A DNA stretch of 64,000 bases from Oligosphaera ethanolica (GTDB taxonomy: Bacteria; Verrucomicrobiota; Lentisphaeria; Oligosphaerales; Oligosphaeraceae). Both the position numbers and the translations under genes were made by a program. Below, piece by piece: positions 42,736 to 57,081 of the stretch; position 1 is the first letter of the stretch, and every line of letters starts with the position of its first letter. The notes under the pieces are model-generated. The model had not been told where the DNA came from. It saw only the letters and a list, made by a program, of their open reading frames with translations, and ran no database searches. Location of the stretch: NCBI RefSeq assembly GCF_030814695.1, contig NZ_JAUSVL010000001.1, positions 4,376,227 to 4,440,226 of the forward strand, read 5' to 3'.

Positions 42736-45700
42736 ATGCGCGGAATGCTGGGACTTTTGGTATTAACGGCGGTGGCTGCCGTGGCGCAGAATGCCGTGGT
42801 CTATCACTGGCAGGATGGCGAGGCGGCGCGCCTGGGCGCGTTGCTCCAAGGTGCGGGCTATGACGTGCGGGTCGTGGACAGCGCAGCGGTTGCGGCAGAT
42901 ACCGCTTTCATGCGCGCGGAGGACGACCTGCTGGTACTGGGCGAGGCGCGGCATTTCCCCGCCGCGGGCTTTGCCGGGGTGGACGCCTATCTGCAACATG
43001 GGGGGCGGCTGTTGCTCTTGGGTGGGCAGCCTTTCTCGGAGCCAATTTATATTCACGATGGCCATTGGCAGAGCCGCGCTGAGTTGCTTGAGCAGCTCAA
43101 GACGCTTGCGGGCACGCCATGCGTGCTGCCGCCGGCCGCCAAGTGGGGGCGGTCGAGCAACGACAACAAAATCGCGTCGTCGTGGGCCATCGACGCCGAG
43201 GGAGTCGTCAGCTATGAGACGGCGTTGCTTAGTGGCTGGAATACCTACCAGGCCCGCGTCGAGAATTTTTTTCCGGCCGGGAATGACCTGTTGTTGTTTT
43301 CGGCGCGTGGCAATGAGCACACCACGCATCTGTGTATCGAGTTTCGCGAGCGGGACGACTCGCGCTGGTATGCGAGTGTGAAAATCGGCCCGGAGTGGCA
43401 GGACGTGGTACTGACGGCGGCGGACTTCCGTTTCTGGCATGACTGCAAGCCGACGAAGCCCCGGGGCAAAGCCGGCGATCAGTTTGTGCCGGCGGCGGCG
43501 TCGCTGCTGCAGATTGGCCTGGCGCAGTCGAGCCACGGTGCGATGCCCGGGTCGCCGCTGGGCTTTGCCATCAAGGGCATGCGCACGGCGGCAAACCCCT
43601 ATGCGGGCTTGAGCTTTGCGGCGATGATGCCGCCTTTGGAGACATTTTATCCCGGCTACAAGCAGTACGCGGTGCGTGATCGCGAAGGGCATTACAGCAC
43701 CATGAATCGCTTCCAGGGCCGCGGCGTGGCGCAGGGGGCGCTGTGGCGCTGGCGGCCTTTCCGGCTGACGGCGGCAGGCGAGCTGGAGCGTGAGGACGAT
43801 CTGTGGGCATCGCCATCGCTCTGGCTGACGCATTACTTGGCGGGTCCGCATGCGGGTAGCCGCATTGCGACTATTGCGGCGCCGGTGGACGTGTCGCTGC
43901 CGGCCGATGCCACAGCCGTGTTGGCGCTGGCGCGGCGGCTCATGCAGCCGGTGGAGCTCATTGCGGGCGGGGCGGCAGACTTCTGCATGTATTCTGATCA
44001 GGAGACCACCCTGGGCGCTGAGCTCGCAGTGATGGCGCCGGGCTGGTCCGGGCAAGGCCTATGTGAAATCAGCTTGCAGGGCCCGGGCATTGACGAGAGT
44101 CGGCGCATCGCCTTCAGCAGTGCCGACGAGTTGGCCAAGCAAACCTGTCAGTGGCCCTGGCGGCCAGGGGTGGCCGGTTGCACGGCCGTGGCACGCGTGC
44201 GGCTCATGGTGGATGGCAAGGAGCTGGACAGCGTCGAGCACGACCTGACTATCACGGCAGAACGCGCGGCGCTAAGGGACAAAGCGGAGGACTTCATCCG
44301 CGTGGCGGGCAGCCAATTCATGCTGCGCGGTGAGCCGTGGTATCCGGTCGGAGTGAATTTTTGGACATCGAATCACTCAGGGTTGGAGACGCCGGTGTAT
44401 GTGAAGGGGATACTTGCGCCGGGGCTTTACGACCCGCTGCAGATGGACAAGGACCTCGACACCCTGCAGCGCCTGGGTTTCAACATGCTCAGCATACAGC
44501 TCAAGGGCGATACTGGCAAAGAGAACACCCTGCGTAATCTCCTGGACTTCTTCAAGCGCTGCCGGCGCCGCAATATCTACGTGATAGGCTATCTGCACGC
44601 GGCCAACCCAATGAATTTTCATCCGGACGAGATGCGGAAGTTCATCGTGGACAATGATTTTCAGCACAACGCGACCCTGTTTGCCTACGACATCTGCTGG
44701 GAGCCGGGAAACTCCCTCTTCCGTGGCGCCGGGCGCAATCGTTTTGACGCTGAATGGCGGCAGTGGCTGGTGGAACGCTACGGGAGCATCGAAAATGCCC
44801 TGGCGGACTGGCAGTGCGAGCCGCGACGGGACAAGGACGGCCAGGTCATTTCGCCAGATGACAAATGCTTCAGCAACGACGGGCCCTGGCGGGTGATGAT
44901 GGCGGCGTACCGGCGTTTCATGGACGATATGACGTCGGCGCGCTGGGGCGCGGCGATACGCGTCATGCGCGAGTTGGTGCCCAATCAGCTGATCAGTTTC
45001 CGGCAGGGCAATACGCTGCCGCATGACTTCGCGCTGACCGGGCCGGTCAAACACCTGGATTTCATCTGCCCGGAGGCGTACACCATTGCGAACAGTGAGG
45101 ACGGGCGGCATGCCGCCGGCTTCCTGACCCGTTTTGTGCATTATGCGGCCAATGGTAAGCCGATCATCTGGGCGGAGTTCGGCAATAATATCTGGGACCG
45201 CGAGCGCATGGCGGTCAATCCGCAGCTCCTGGCGGCGTCGACGCGCTATCACGAGATGATGTACCAGATGGCGCTGGAATCCGGCGCCAATGGCACGTCG
45301 CCGTGGTGGTGGCCGGGCGGTTATCGCATCAACGAGCGCAGCGACTTCGGCATAACCGAGCCCGACGGCACGCCGCGGCCGTCCGCTGAACTGCTGCTGA
45401 CCTACGCGCCGCAGCTGAAGCAGCCGCGGGATTACCCGCCGGGCGACCTGCCCTTTGTGGTTGATCGCGACGCGCATGCCGGCGGCTACTGGTACATGGC
45501 GTTCAACAGCGGCCGCGACGCCTATCGCGAGGCCCGCGCTGCGGGCCAGCAGCTGCGGCTTTACTCTGCCGGCACGGGCACGACATCGGCGGACACGCCG
45601 CTGCTGGCGGTGGGTAACGTGCCTGCCACGGGTATGAATCCGCCTAAATTTCTCAACGCCGAGTTCAACCGCGCAGAAATCAGGTTGGCGGATGGCCGCT

Positions 45701-46020
45701 GGCATGACTTGCTGGCGCAGCCGGTGCTGAGCCTGCCCGTGGGCACGCCCATCGTACTGCGGGTGGAACTAGGCAACTTGCAGGAGGCGGCGTGGCTGGC
45801 GCCGCAGGGCGAGCTGCGTGTCGGCGATGTCGTGCTTGCGGCCGACGGCGCCGTGGCGGCCCATTTGCCGCAGGATACGCCGCGTTTCGCCGATGCGACC
45901 TTTGCGGACGTATCTCTTGGCGCGGTCGCCGCGGGCAGTCGCAGCGTATCGTTGCAGCTCACGGCCTGGCAGCGGACGGCCTTTGGCCAGAAAGTCACCT
46001 TCACCATCAACGCGGAATAA
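42736..46020 (+). CDS. Secreted clan GH-A glycoside hydrolase (GH42/GH5-like barrel)
   Basis: The 1094-aa protein has a signal peptide (MRGMLGLLVLTAVAAVAQ). Residues 20-500 include a glutamine-amidotransferase-like start (VRVVDSAAVAADTAF, VDAYLQHGGRLLLLGGQPF) and beta domains. The TIM barrel is at about 510-900: YPVGVNFWTSNHSG, FAYDICWEPGNSLFRGAG (probable acid/base Glu), then YGSIENALADWQ as in GH42-type enzymes, and GKPIIWAEFGNNIWDRE (probable nucleophile Glu). A C-terminal beta region follows. AAGGAG precedes the ATG. It probably degrades a polysaccharide outside the cytoplasm. Family placement within clan GH-A is uncertain. The DUF6785-like membrane gene follows after 78 bp. Confidence 0.7.
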   Translation: MRGMLGLLVLTAVAAVAQNAVVYHWQDGEAARLGALLQGAGYDVRVVDSAAVAADTAFMRAEDDLLVLGEARHFPAAGFAGVDAYLQHGGRLLLLGGQPFSEPIYIHDGHWQSRAELLEQLKTLAGTPCVLPPAAKWGRSSNDNKIASSWAIDAEGVVSYETALLSGWNTYQARVENFFPAGNDLLLFSARGNEHTTHLCIEFRERDDSRWYASVKIGPEWQDVVLTAADFRFWHDCKPTKPRGKAGDQFVPAAASLLQIGLAQSSHGAMPGSPLGFAIKGMRTAANPYAGLSFAAMMPPLETFYPGYKQYAVRDREGHYSTMNRFQGRGVAQGALWRWRPFRLTAAGELEREDDLWASPSLWLTHYLAGPHAGSRIATIAAPVDVSLPADATAVLALARRLMQPVELIAGGAADFCMYSDQETTLGAELAVMAPGWSGQGLCEISLQGPGIDESRRIAFSSADELAKQTCQWPWRPGVAGCTAVARVRLMVDGKELDSVEHDLTITAERAALRDKAEDFIRVAGSQFMLRGEPWYPVGVNFWTSNHSGLETPVYVKGILAPGLYDPLQMDKDLDTLQRLGFNMLSIQLKGDTGKENTLRNLLDFFKRCRRRNIYVIGYLHAANPMNFHPDEMRKFIVDNDFQHNATLFAYDICWEPGNSLFRGAGRNRFDAEWRQWLVERYGSIENALADWQCEPRRDKDGQVISPDDKCFSNDGPWRVMMAAYRRFMDDMTSARWGAAIRVMRELVPNQLISFRQGNTLPHDFALTGPVKHLDFICPEAYTIANSEDGRHAAGFLTRFVHYAANGKPIIWAEFGNNIWDRERMAVNPQLLAASTRYHEMMYQMALESGANGTSPWWWPGGYRINERSDFGITEPDGTPRPSAELLLTYAPQLKQPRDYPPGDLPFVVDRDAHAGGYWYMAFNSGRDAYREARAAGQQLRLYSAGTGTTSADTPLLAVGNVPATGMNPPKFLNAEFNRAEIRLADGRWHDLLAQPVLSLPVGTPIVLRVELGNLQEAAWLAPQGELRVGDVVLAADGAVAAHLPQDTPRFADATFADVSLGAVAAGSRSVSLQLTAWQRTAFGQKVTFTINAE

Positions 46021-46098
46021 CCATATCGGCTGGGCCGTCCGGCTCTGTGCAGCGTTGATCGTTGCTGCTGCGGGCCGTCTGAGCAGACAAGGATAATT

Positions 46099-48189
46099 AT
46101 GACCTTACGGGCGATTACTTTGGCATTTCTGGGTGCGGCGATTATTTGCGGCGTGACCTACTTCAACGACTCGGTGTTGTACCAGACCATGTTTGTTGGC
46201 AATCACATGCCGATGTCGGTGTTTGGGGGCCTGTTGCCGCTGGTGCTGGTGGTCAATCCGTTGCTGCGGCGCTTGTTTCCGGGCACGCGCCGGAGTTGGC
46301 TGCAGCCTTTTTCGGCGAAAGAGCTGTTTGTGCTGGTGGCGCTGATTTTGCCAGCCTGCTCGATACCCTATTCGAGCATGATGCGGCTGATGCCCCGGGC
46401 GTTGATGCTGCCGCATCACTATGCCAAGACTGATTCGAGCTGGAAGCTGCTCGGCAAGGACCCGAACACGCTGATACCGGCGACGACGCTGCTGCCGAAG
46501 CGCGCGTTGGCCGACCCGGATTACGACGATGGCAACGCACTGCTGGGTTTTGTGCAGGGCAGCCAGACTTCGCCCGGCGCCGCTCACATTCGTTTTCGTG
46601 ACGTGCCTTGGCCGGCCTGGCGGGACGCCCTGGGGCTGTGGTTGCCGATGTTCATGCTGCTGTGGCTGGCGCTGACGGGTTTGGCGCTGGTCTTCCATAA
46701 ACAGTGGGCGGACAACGAGCATCTGCCCTATCCGGTGGTGCAGTTTGCCAAGTCGCTGATGCCGGACGCCAACGGCGCGGTGAACGCGATGTTCCGCACC
46801 AAGCTGTTTTGGATTGCGTTTGGCGTGGTGTTTGCCATCCACATCAACAACTACCTCTATGTGTACAACAGCGAGTACCTGCTCGAGTTCAATCGCAGTA
46901 TTAGTTTTGCGCCCTTGTCGCGGCTGTTTCCGACCTTCATGCGCGGCGGTGGCTGGAATCTGCTGTATCTGCGTTTGTATTTCACGGTGATCGCCATTGC
47001 TTTTCTGGTTCCATCGGACGTGTCCTTGTCGATCGGCATCGGGCCTTTTGTGTTCACGTTCATTGCGGGTCTTTTGGCTCAGTACGGCCTGCCGGTTAAT
47101 GAAGGCACGGAGCTGTCGCCGCGGATATACCACGGGATGGTGCTGGGCGGCTTCATCGGGCTGTTTTGCGTGATGTTTTACACTGGCCGGCACTACTACC
47201 TCAACGCGCTGCGGCAGGCGTTGCTGCCTGGTGGCGGGCGCCGCGCCGAAGTGACGTCGGGGAGCATCTGGGGCATGCGGCTGTTCTTGGTGGCGTTCAC
47301 GGCGATGGTGATTAACCTGGTGGTGCTTGGGCTCGATTGGCAGCTGGCGCTGCTCTACACGGGCATACTCATCATCCTCTTCGTAGTGCTTGGGCGCATC
47401 ATCGCCGAAACCGGCGCTTTCCACCTGTCGCCGGGCATCTACCCCTGCGTGCTGATCGTGGCCTTCATGGGCGAGCAGGCGTTGGGACTGACGGCGCTGG
47501 GCATCCTGTTTTTCCTGACCACGGTATTCATCCTTGATCCCCGCGAGTGTTTCATGCCCTTCATGGTGAATGCGCTGGAGCTGTCGTCGCAGGGCGGCAT
47601 CAAGCACAGCCGGCTGCTGCCGGTGGTGGGCGCGGTGATGCTCGTCGGGCTGTGCATTTCGGTGCCGCTGACCTTGTACTTCTCTTACGATCGCGGGGTG
47701 AACTGGCGTGACAGCTTCGCGTCAACGAGCGTGCCGCGCTACGCGGTGGCAGGCGTGTTGGCGGCGCGGACGCGGTTGCTGGCGCAGGACACGTTGGGGC
47801 AGGCGAACAGTGTGCGCGGCTTTGACCGCCTGGCCTTAATGAAGCCCAATCGACGTTTTGTGGTGGCTTTCGCCATAACTTTCGCGGGCGTACTGTTTTT
47901 CACTGCCTGCCGGCTGCGTTTTGCGCGCTGGCCCTTGCATCCGGTGCTGTTCTGCCTCTGGCCGCGCTATGCCGGCTATATGCTGGCCGCGTCGTTCCTG
48001 TTGGGTGGCCTGCTGAAGATTTTGGTGACGCGCTATGGCGGGGCGAAGAGCGTGCAGCAATTGCGTCCCTTCATGTTTGGCATGATTGCGGCGGACATGC
48101 TGGCCGGGCTGGTGATCATCATCAGCGGCTTCGTCTATTACTGGCTGACGGGCATGCCACCGAAGAGTTACTGGGTGCTGCCCGGCTGA
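46099..48189 (+). CDS. DUF6785/DUF6784-like multispanning membrane protein
   Basis: The 696-aa protein has roughly 14 hydrophobic segments. Recognisable features are TMFVGNHMPMSVFGGLLPLV near the start, PYSSMMRLMPRALMLP, ADNEHLPYPVVQFAKSLM and ECFMPFMVNALELSS. The EHLPYPVVQ pattern recalls oligopeptide-transporter (OPT) related proteins, and I place it in the DUF6785/6784 family of Lentisphaerota and Planctomycetes. It is predicted to sit in the inner membrane, and a transport role is an inference. It follows a secreted hydrolase on the same strand with AAGGA before its ATG, which hints at uptake of the hydrolase product. Confidence 0.6.
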   Translation: MTLRAITLAFLGAAIICGVTYFNDSVLYQTMFVGNHMPMSVFGGLLPLVLVVNPLLRRLFPGTRRSWLQPFSAKELFVLVALILPACSIPYSSMMRLMPRALMLPHHYAKTDSSWKLLGKDPNTLIPATTLLPKRALADPDYDDGNALLGFVQGSQTSPGAAHIRFRDVPWPAWRDALGLWLPMFMLLWLALTGLALVFHKQWADNEHLPYPVVQFAKSLMPDANGAVNAMFRTKLFWIAFGVVFAIHINNYLYVYNSEYLLEFNRSISFAPLSRLFPTFMRGGGWNLLYLRLYFTVIAIAFLVPSDVSLSIGIGPFVFTFIAGLLAQYGLPVNEGTELSPRIYHGMVLGGFIGLFCVMFYTGRHYYLNALRQALLPGGGRRAEVTSGSIWGMRLFLVAFTAMVINLVVLGLDWQLALLYTGILIILFVVLGRIIAETGAFHLSPGIYPCVLIVAFMGEQALGLTALGILFFLTTVFILDPRECFMPFMVNALELSSQGGIKHSRLLPVVGAVMLVGLCISVPLTLYFSYDRGVNWRDSFASTSVPRYAVAGVLAARTRLLAQDTLGQANSVRGFDRLALMKPNRRFVVAFAITFAGVLFFTACRLRFARWPLHPVLFCLWPRYAGYMLAASFLLGGLLKILVTRYGGAKSVQQLRPFMFGMIAADMLAGLVIIISGFVYYWLTGMPPKSYWVLPG

Positions 48190-48225
48190 GCGCGCCGGGT
48201 TGCGGGCGCACCGTGTTGCGGGTGC

Positions 48226-48254
48226 AAAAAAGCCCCACGGCATGCCGTGGGGCT
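48226..48254 (-). terminator. Rho-independent terminator of gyrA
   Basis: A perfect 24-bp palindrome (AGCCCCACGGCA and complement, 48231-48254) is followed on the minus strand by TTTTTT. It lies 41 bp after the gyrA stop and between convergent genes. Its core is CACGGCATGCCGTG, shared with the palindromes at 4455 and 6351. Confidence 0.85.
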
Positions 48255-48294
48255 ACGGAGGCGGGGCCCCAGCGGCGGGGCCTGGTGGGGCGGG

Positions 48295-51327
<3,033 letters not shown>

Positions 51328-51400
51328 GGTCTGTACACCTTATTATGCTGCTGGGCTGCAAAATGCTGGGCGCTTCCTTGGAGGCACTGGCGCGGCTGGG

Positions 51401-54055
<2,655 letters not shown>

Positions 54056-54229
54056 TCATGCCGTTTCACCGGTACTCCCGAGTTTGCTGGCAATGGGGCC
54101 GTAAGCTGACCGGGAGCGAAACATAGAAATATATCCGAAAATTGGCGTTTTTCGAGCCAGCAGACGAGAATTTTGCAAGAAAAATGCAATGAAAACAGCC
54201 GATAGGCGCAAAAAAACGGTTTTTTTAAG

Positions 54230-54269
54230 AAAAAAGGCCTTTTCGGCATGGGGGGATGCCGGAAAGGCC
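54230..54269 (-). terminator. Rho-independent terminator of the radical SAM gene
   Basis: On the minus strand a 14-bp stem with one mismatch (GGCCTTTCCGGCAT / ATGCCGAAAAGGCC) with a 6-C loop is followed by TTTTTT, 32 bp after the stop at 54301. The rest of 54002-54300 is AT-rich and presumably holds the gyrB promoter, which I could not assign clearly. Confidence 0.85.
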
Positions 54270-54300
54270 GAAAAGCCGACAATTGGCGCGTATGGCGATT

Positions 54301-55986
54301 TTATTGTTTTGCTTCCAGCGCCTGTCGTGGGGCTACGAAGACTGCGGCGGCGCGGTTTGGGGCGATAGCGCGGTCGTAAAGGAACCAATAGGTATTGGCG
54401 CTGGCGGGGAGCCGCCACAGCCGCCGGCCCGCTTGTGGTCGGCAGGACGGATCGCCGTGGACGCACTGGGCGTCTGGGGGCAATTCGTTTGCCGGGCGGG
54501 CGTTTTTGGCGGGGCCGTCGCCGGGCGGGAAGGCCCAGAGCAGCCAGTTGTAGGCGAGGGCGTCCAGGGCGCGCTGGCGGGGCTGGCCGGCGGGCTGATC
54601 CAGCAGGAACGCCAAGAACAGTGCGAAGCGTTTTTTGAGATCGGGCGCGGGGCCGAGACTGAGGCCCTGGCGTTCCATGAAAGCCAGGATGTCGGCGATG
54701 GCGCCGGGGGTGCTGGCGGTGGCGCGGAAGGCGCCTTGCAGGGCGGGGTGGTTGTAGGTGATATCGAGCAGTCGGGACAACTTGCGGCAGCGGTATAGAT
54801 CATTGGCGCACATCGTGTTGGTGGCGATGACGTCGTAAGGCGTTTCGGGGCTGAAGCGCAGTCCGGCGGCGGCCGCCTGCTCGCGCATGGGCGTACCGTG
54901 GAGCATCTTGAGGGTTTCCAGCTGGATCTCCGCTGGGCCGATGGCCACCAGCTGCGCAACATCCTGGAGGACATCGTTGTAGCCCTGTTCCGGCAGGCCG
55001 GCGAGAAGATCGGCGTGGGTGTCAAAGCCCGGGCAGTTGCAGAGGAAGGCCAGGCCGTCCAGGGCGCGTTCCGGCTGGTCCAGGCGGCCGACGGCGCGCA
55101 GGGCAGCCGGTTTGAGCGTCTGGATGCCGGCTTCGACGTGAAGTTGGCCGGGGCTAGCCAGCTGCAATTCATCGCGGATGGCCGGCCCGAGCAGCTGTGG
55201 GTGGATTTCGAGATGAAAACGCATGTCGGTGAAGTGCTCGCGGAACAGCCGCAGCAAGTCCACGCCGCGCGTGGGCGGCGTATTGAAGGTCCGGTCGAGC
55301 AGCCGGACATCGCGGACGCCGCGTTCGTGGAGCTGTGTGAGTTCGTCGCGGACGGCGTCGAGGCTCTTGTAACGCATGGCGCTGTGGCAGCTGGTGCAGT
55401 AGCTGCAGCCCTGCAGGCAGCCGCGGGCGGTTTCGACCTGCACGAAGGCCTTGCTGCTGTCAAAAAAGGGGCTGACTGCGGGCGCGGGCGCCGTGCTCCA
55501 GTCGGCGGAGAGCGCCTTGCCGCCGTTGGCGATGGCCTGGCCGGCAGCTGATCGCCAAGCTAGGCCGGTTATGCCCTGGAAGTCGCCGGCGCCGGCGTGG
55601 ATCAGGTCGAGCATGCGGGGCAGGGCGGCTTCGGCTTCGCCGTCAAGCGCAAAGTCGATCTGCGGGAAGCGCGCGAGGAGTTCGGCCGCGCCCCGGCCGG
55701 AGCATTCGGGGCCGCCGACGGCGATCCGGCACTGCGGCCGCATGGCCTTGACCCGCTGGATGACATCGAGGACGAGCTGGCGATTGAAGAGGTACAGCGT
55801 GGCGCAGAGCAGATCGGGCGCGGTGGCGTTGACGCGTACGGCGAGCTCACCGGCGTCATCCGTGGCGCGCGCGTCGACGGCGTGCCAGGACCACCCCGCG
55901 CAGTCCCTAGCGGCAAGATGCGCCAGAGGCAGGGCCAGCGACGAATGGGCGAAGGAGGCGTTGACGGCTAACCAGAGTAGGCGCAT
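54301..55986 (-). CDS. B12-binding radical SAM protein (DUF4080-type)
   Basis: The 561-aa protein (from ATG 55986) begins with a cobalamin-binding-like domain (MRLLWLAVNASFAHSSLALP, ATLYLFNRQLVLDVIQRV, IAVGGPECSGRGAAELLARF). The radical SAM domain has the cluster motif GCLQGCSYC, followed by VRDVRLLDRTFNT. A C-terminal DUF4080-like part ends with a Trp/Leu-rich AYNWLLWAFPPGD. These enzymes carry out radical reactions on unknown substrates. The frame extends 12 codons further upstream to 56022 as MDSMDYMDSMDN, a translation of 9-bp repeat units. Neither start has a clear ribosome binding site, so the N-terminus is uncertain. Confidence 0.8.
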   Translation of the reverse strand: MRLLWLAVNASFAHSSLALPLAHLAARDCAGWSWHAVDARATDDAGELAVRVNATAPDLLCATLYLFNRQLVLDVIQRVKAMRPQCRIAVGGPECSGRGAAELLARFPQIDFALDGEAEAALPRMLDLIHAGAGDFQGITGLAWRSAAGQAIANGGKALSADWSTAPAPAVSPFFDSSKAFVQVETARGCLQGCSYCTSCHSAMRYKSLDAVRDELTQLHERGVRDVRLLDRTFNTPPTRGVDLLRLFREHFTDMRFHLEIHPQLLGPAIRDELQLASPGQLHVEAGIQTLKPAALRAVGRLDQPERALDGLAFLCNCPGFDTHADLLAGLPEQGYNDVLQDVAQLVAIGPAEIQLETLKMLHGTPMREQAAAAGLRFSPETPYDVIATNTMCANDLYRCRKLSRLLDITYNHPALQGAFRATASTPGAIADILAFMERQGLSLGPAPDLKKRFALFLAFLLDQPAGQPRQRALDALAYNWLLWAFPPGDGPAKNARPANELPPDAQCVHGDPSCRPQAGRRLWRLPASANTYWFLYDRAIAPNRAAAVFVAPRQALEAKQ

Positions 55987-56026
55987 GTTGTCCATTGAGT
56001 CCATATAGTCCATACTGTCCATAGCG
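55987..56026. repeat. 9-bp repeat run at the start of the radical SAM gene
   Basis: TGTCCATTGAGTCCATATAG and following bases contain four degenerate 9-bp units, each including TCCAT. They belong to the same family as the arrays at 1156 and 42060. On the minus strand every unit supplies an in-frame ATG (MDS/MDY/MDN). Confidence 0.75.
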
Positions 56027-56059
56027 GGGCGCCTTGGGCGCGTCCGCGCCGCGGCCTGA

Positions 56060-56764
56060 TCAGTGGTTATTCACCAGCGAGATATGTATGGGCAGGGGGT
56101 CGATTTTCTTCAGGGAGGCGAAGATATCGGCGGCAAAGACCGTCTGGCTTTTGCGGGTGAAGCTTTCGAGGATGAAGAGGGTCTTGAGCTGTCGCGGCCG
56201 GCTAAGCCTCTGGTTCTCTTTATGGAACGAGAAATTCAGTTCCTTGATGATGATATTTTTCTGGGCGGCGAGGTGGTCGCGAATGACGGTCATTTCGTCG
56301 AAAGTCGCGGTAACGACCATGAGTTTGAGCTGGCAGGTGCGGGGGATGTTCAATTCGAGTTGTTTGGCGCCGATGAGGAGAATGACTGCTGACAGGGTAA
56401 CGATGATGGCCAGCGTGAGATTGCCGCTGCCGCAGGCCATGCCGATGGCCGCGACCAGCCACAGGCATGCCGCCGTGGTCAGGCCTTTGATGCTGACGCC
56501 GGATTTGAGGATGGTGCCGGCGCCGAGAAAGCCGATGCCGGTGACGATTTGCGCGGCGATGCGCCCGGGGTCGCCGCGGGTGGTCAGGCCATCGACGCCC
56601 ATGGAAAATTCCATGGAGACGAGGGTGAAGAGCGTGGCGCCGATGCTGACGAGCATGTGCGTGCGCAGGCCGGCGGCGCGGCCGTGGATATCCCGTTCGT
56701 AGCCGATGATGCTGCCGAGCAGGGCGGCGGTGGCCAGACGCAAGAGCATGACGTCGAGTGGCAT
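56060..56764 (-). CDS. MgtC/SapB family membrane protein
   Basis: The 234-aa protein has four to five hydrophobic segments in the MgtC-type N-domain: LLGSIIGYERDIHGRAAGLR, HMLVSIGATLFTLVS, IVTGIGFLGAGTIL and LTTAACLWLVAAIGMACGSG. A C-terminal ACT-like domain (QLKLMVVTATFDEMTVIRDH) follows. The family is linked to magnesium limitation and membrane-ATPase control, but many non-pathogen members have unknown roles. The start MPLDVMLLRL is chosen because AGGAG lies directly upstream. The longer open frame has no similarity. It is divergent from rodA. Confidence 0.88.
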   Translation of the reverse strand: MPLDVMLLRLATAALLGSIIGYERDIHGRAAGLRTHMLVSIGATLFTLVSMEFSMGVDGLTTRGDPGRIAAQIVTGIGFLGAGTILKSGVSIKGLTTAACLWLVAAIGMACGSGNLTLAIIVTLSAVILLIGAKQLELNIPRTCQLKLMVVTATFDEMTVIRDHLAAQKNIIIKELNFSFHKENQRLSRPRQLKTLFILESFTRKSQTVFAADIFASLKKIDPLPIHISLVNNH

Positions 56765-56804
56765 GGTGATACTCCTGTGAAAGACAATGGATTGGGCGAT
56801 GGTG

Positions 56805-56985
56805 AAAAAAAACCGGGGGCAGGGGCACCGTCGGAAAAGGTGCCCGTGAAAGACACGACATATTACGCACGAACAGGACAAGGGCCGTTCTGCGCGCTTG
56901 TCGCTCAAGCTGCCACGAGGAACGGCGAGAGGAGGCTTCCCTTGCCCGCGGCGCCGGCTGTTTATTCGCAAGAACTGCCGGCGCC
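56805..56985 (-). promoter_or_regulatory. Structured leader upstream of the MgtC-like gene (candidate attenuator)
   Basis: On the minus strand, a 9-bp stem GGCGCCGGC/GCCGGCGCC (56950-56985) is followed by a GGGCACC/GGTGCCC hairpin (56823-56845) and, 10 nt later, eight T residues (56805-56812) before the ribosome binding site. It does not match the M-box consensus I know. A regulatory role is a guess from the arrangement. Confidence 0.25.
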
Positions 56986-56995
56986 ATTATAGTTA

Positions 56996-57022
56996 TTGTT
57001 TCGACCGACACAGCAATATAAC
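56996..57022 (+). promoter_or_regulatory. Candidate promoter for rodA
   Basis: TTGTTT (56996-57001) and TATAAC (57017-57022) lie 60 bp before the rodA start, separated by 15 bp. The -10 match is good, but the spacing is short. Confidence 0.3.
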
Positions 57023-57081
57023 CGCGTTTTGCCTTCTGACGACCGGCCCGGGCCAATGGCCAATGGCCTTGAAGCATTTGC

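Noticed and set aside
56765..57081. M-box magnesium riboswitch before the MgtC-like gene
   Set aside because: I found none of the conserved M-box segments, only generic hairpins.
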